From Wurfbainia villosa (taxonomy: Eukaryota; Streptophyta; Magnoliopsida; Zingiberales; Zingiberaceae), in the NCBI GenBank assembly GCA_025175895.1, contig CM045991.1, positions 83,315,174-83,379,173 on the forward strand: 64,000 nucleotides of DNA, read 5' to 3'. This document shows, piece after piece, positions 63,183 through 64,000 of this stretch (its first letter is position 1; each line of letters begins with the position of its first letter). A program made the position numbers and the translations under genes. The notes under the pieces were generated by a model. That model was given only the letters and a program-made list of their open reading frames with translations. It had not been told where the DNA came from and searched no databases.

Positions 63183-64000
63183 TGTTAGTAATATATGAGA
63201 GATGTCCTAAGGCAATCACCTTATATTTGAACCATTTATATGATAAATGAGGATTCACTATTTGAGTATACATGCTCACATGTATTTGATTAGATCTTAA
63301 ACTCATTTACTGAATATCCACGATACGATTCACAGCATGAGAGAATTTGTGATTAGATCACAACTAGTGAGTATCTCTACATGTGTAATTGTGATGTATC
63401 GAAATTATCCCTGATCGATGAATTGATGAATTTGGACACCATCAATTCTGTCGAGACTAGCACGAGGTATACTCCTTGGTGTATCCAAGCAGTTGATTCT
63501 CACTGGCTGGAGACATTGTGATGTCCGGAGTTAATCGTGGATGCTAGGTATGGTAACTAGTTCATTGGAGTGACCAGCCGTAAGACTTCATATGGTTCTC
63601 TGTATATATAGATATGTCAATGAAGTTCTTACTGCAGCTTAAGTCCAATGTTCCTTTGTCTTGCGGTATTCAAGTCATTTTGATCATGAAGACCTATGCT
63701 TTGACATCTTAAGCAAGCATCTCTGAAGAGATGTGGACCCGGGATGATTGGGCATAAGTCGAAGTGATTGAAGGTGTTTGAATAGCCTATAAAGGATTCA
63801 CCACTCCTTGCGAGGAGATGTATACACATGACCTCTCGTCGGATTGTTACTAAAGTCTTTGGCCAAAGCATTACATATTTAGAATAAGGTACTCTTGGAT
63901 ACATGTGCAGTAACTAGAATCCATAGGATGAGAAAATGATACTTGGGCTAGGTGTAACGTAGTCAACCTAGTGGGGACTGACACTATAGACCATGTCCTG
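63183..64000 (+). repeat. 3' LTR of element E, cut by the window end
   Basis: TGTTAGTAATATATGAGAGA, aligned with 56220-57038. A few substitutions only, so the insertion is relatively recent. The right end of the LTR and the second CTTAT target copy should be just beyond the window, at about 65.1 kb. Confidence 0.9.

Larger units (their letters stand above)
56220..64000 (+). mobile_element. Element E, copia retrotransposon, runs off the window
   Basis: Plus strand; 5' LTR 56220-58138; primer site 58140-58153; gag 59434; pol 60044-63162; 3' LTR from 63183. Left flank CTTAT (56215-56219) should be the TSD. It is a sister of F but with cleaner sequence, and the best copy here for seeing the family. 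Lesions: a 25-bp deletion near 61605, an A-run frameshift near 61435, a 4-bp deletion near 62475, and late stops (62983, 63160). Confidence 0.9.

Noticed and set aside
1..64000. Host genes, tRNA or rRNA genes
   Set aside because: All recognisable protein frames are retroelement gag or pol, and none of the remaining gaps shows gene-like structure. A short non-coding RNA cannot be excluded by eye.

Overview
The window is nuclear DNA from a flowering plant. I see no host gene, rRNA, tRNA or CRISPR array. It is almost entirely a stack of LTR retrotransposons inserted into one another, mostly Ty1/copia with one gypsy-type LTR. The evidence is plant copia gag, protease, integrase, RT and RNase H ORFs, initiator-Met-tRNA primer sites (TGGTATCAGAG), polypurine tracts, TG...CA LTR ends, and 5-bp target-site duplications (TSDs) that match on both sides of eight insertions. 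The species cannot be named from the sequence.

Letters used below. Y (minus) is the oldest host, a Sirevirus-like copia element surviving as pieces at 4635-4729, 5377-6625, 11679-12419 and 50008-52348. Inserted in Y are X (partial LTR, 3533-4634), a TRIM (4730-5376, TSD TTCAC), B (6626-11678, minus, TSD AACTC, gag only), A (12420-50007, plus, TSD ATATC, full Sirevirus-like) and D (52349 to beyond 56219, minus). Inserted in A are N (15612-33811, minus, TSD ATAGG) and C (36853-47988, minus, TSD TATAG), two members of one long-LTR copia group. F (22907-32018, plus, TSD CTTTA) sits inside the 5' LTR of N. C carries two solo LTRs, S1 (39106-40168, TSD TCAGC) and S2 (41302-42670, TSD ACTAG). E (56220 to beyond 64000, plus) sits in D and is a sister of F. 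At the left edge X is cut by a gypsy Athila/Tat-type LTR (1971-3532), whose leader is cut by an N/C-group LTR (1-1480).

No element looks able to move by itself. A and Y carry many stop codons, several at Trp, Gln or Arg codons as expected from C-to-T decay. C has stops and two solo LTRs. N lacks its protease active site. E has two small deletions, a frameshift and stops. F is badly scrambled. B is a gag-only element and D appears to be one.

The most interesting signals are these: small alterations centred on CTG/CAG from about 19.7 to 33.4 kb that look like sequence-quality artefacts at methylated CHG sites; a CAGTCGACTG palindrome array just upstream of the TATA box in several different Sirevirus-like LTR families; a four-times repeated small hairpin in the leaders of E and F; a UAG at the same gag/protease junction in A and Y; and a 27-bp minisatellite abutting the promoter of N/C-group LTRs. 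I found no new cellular system.
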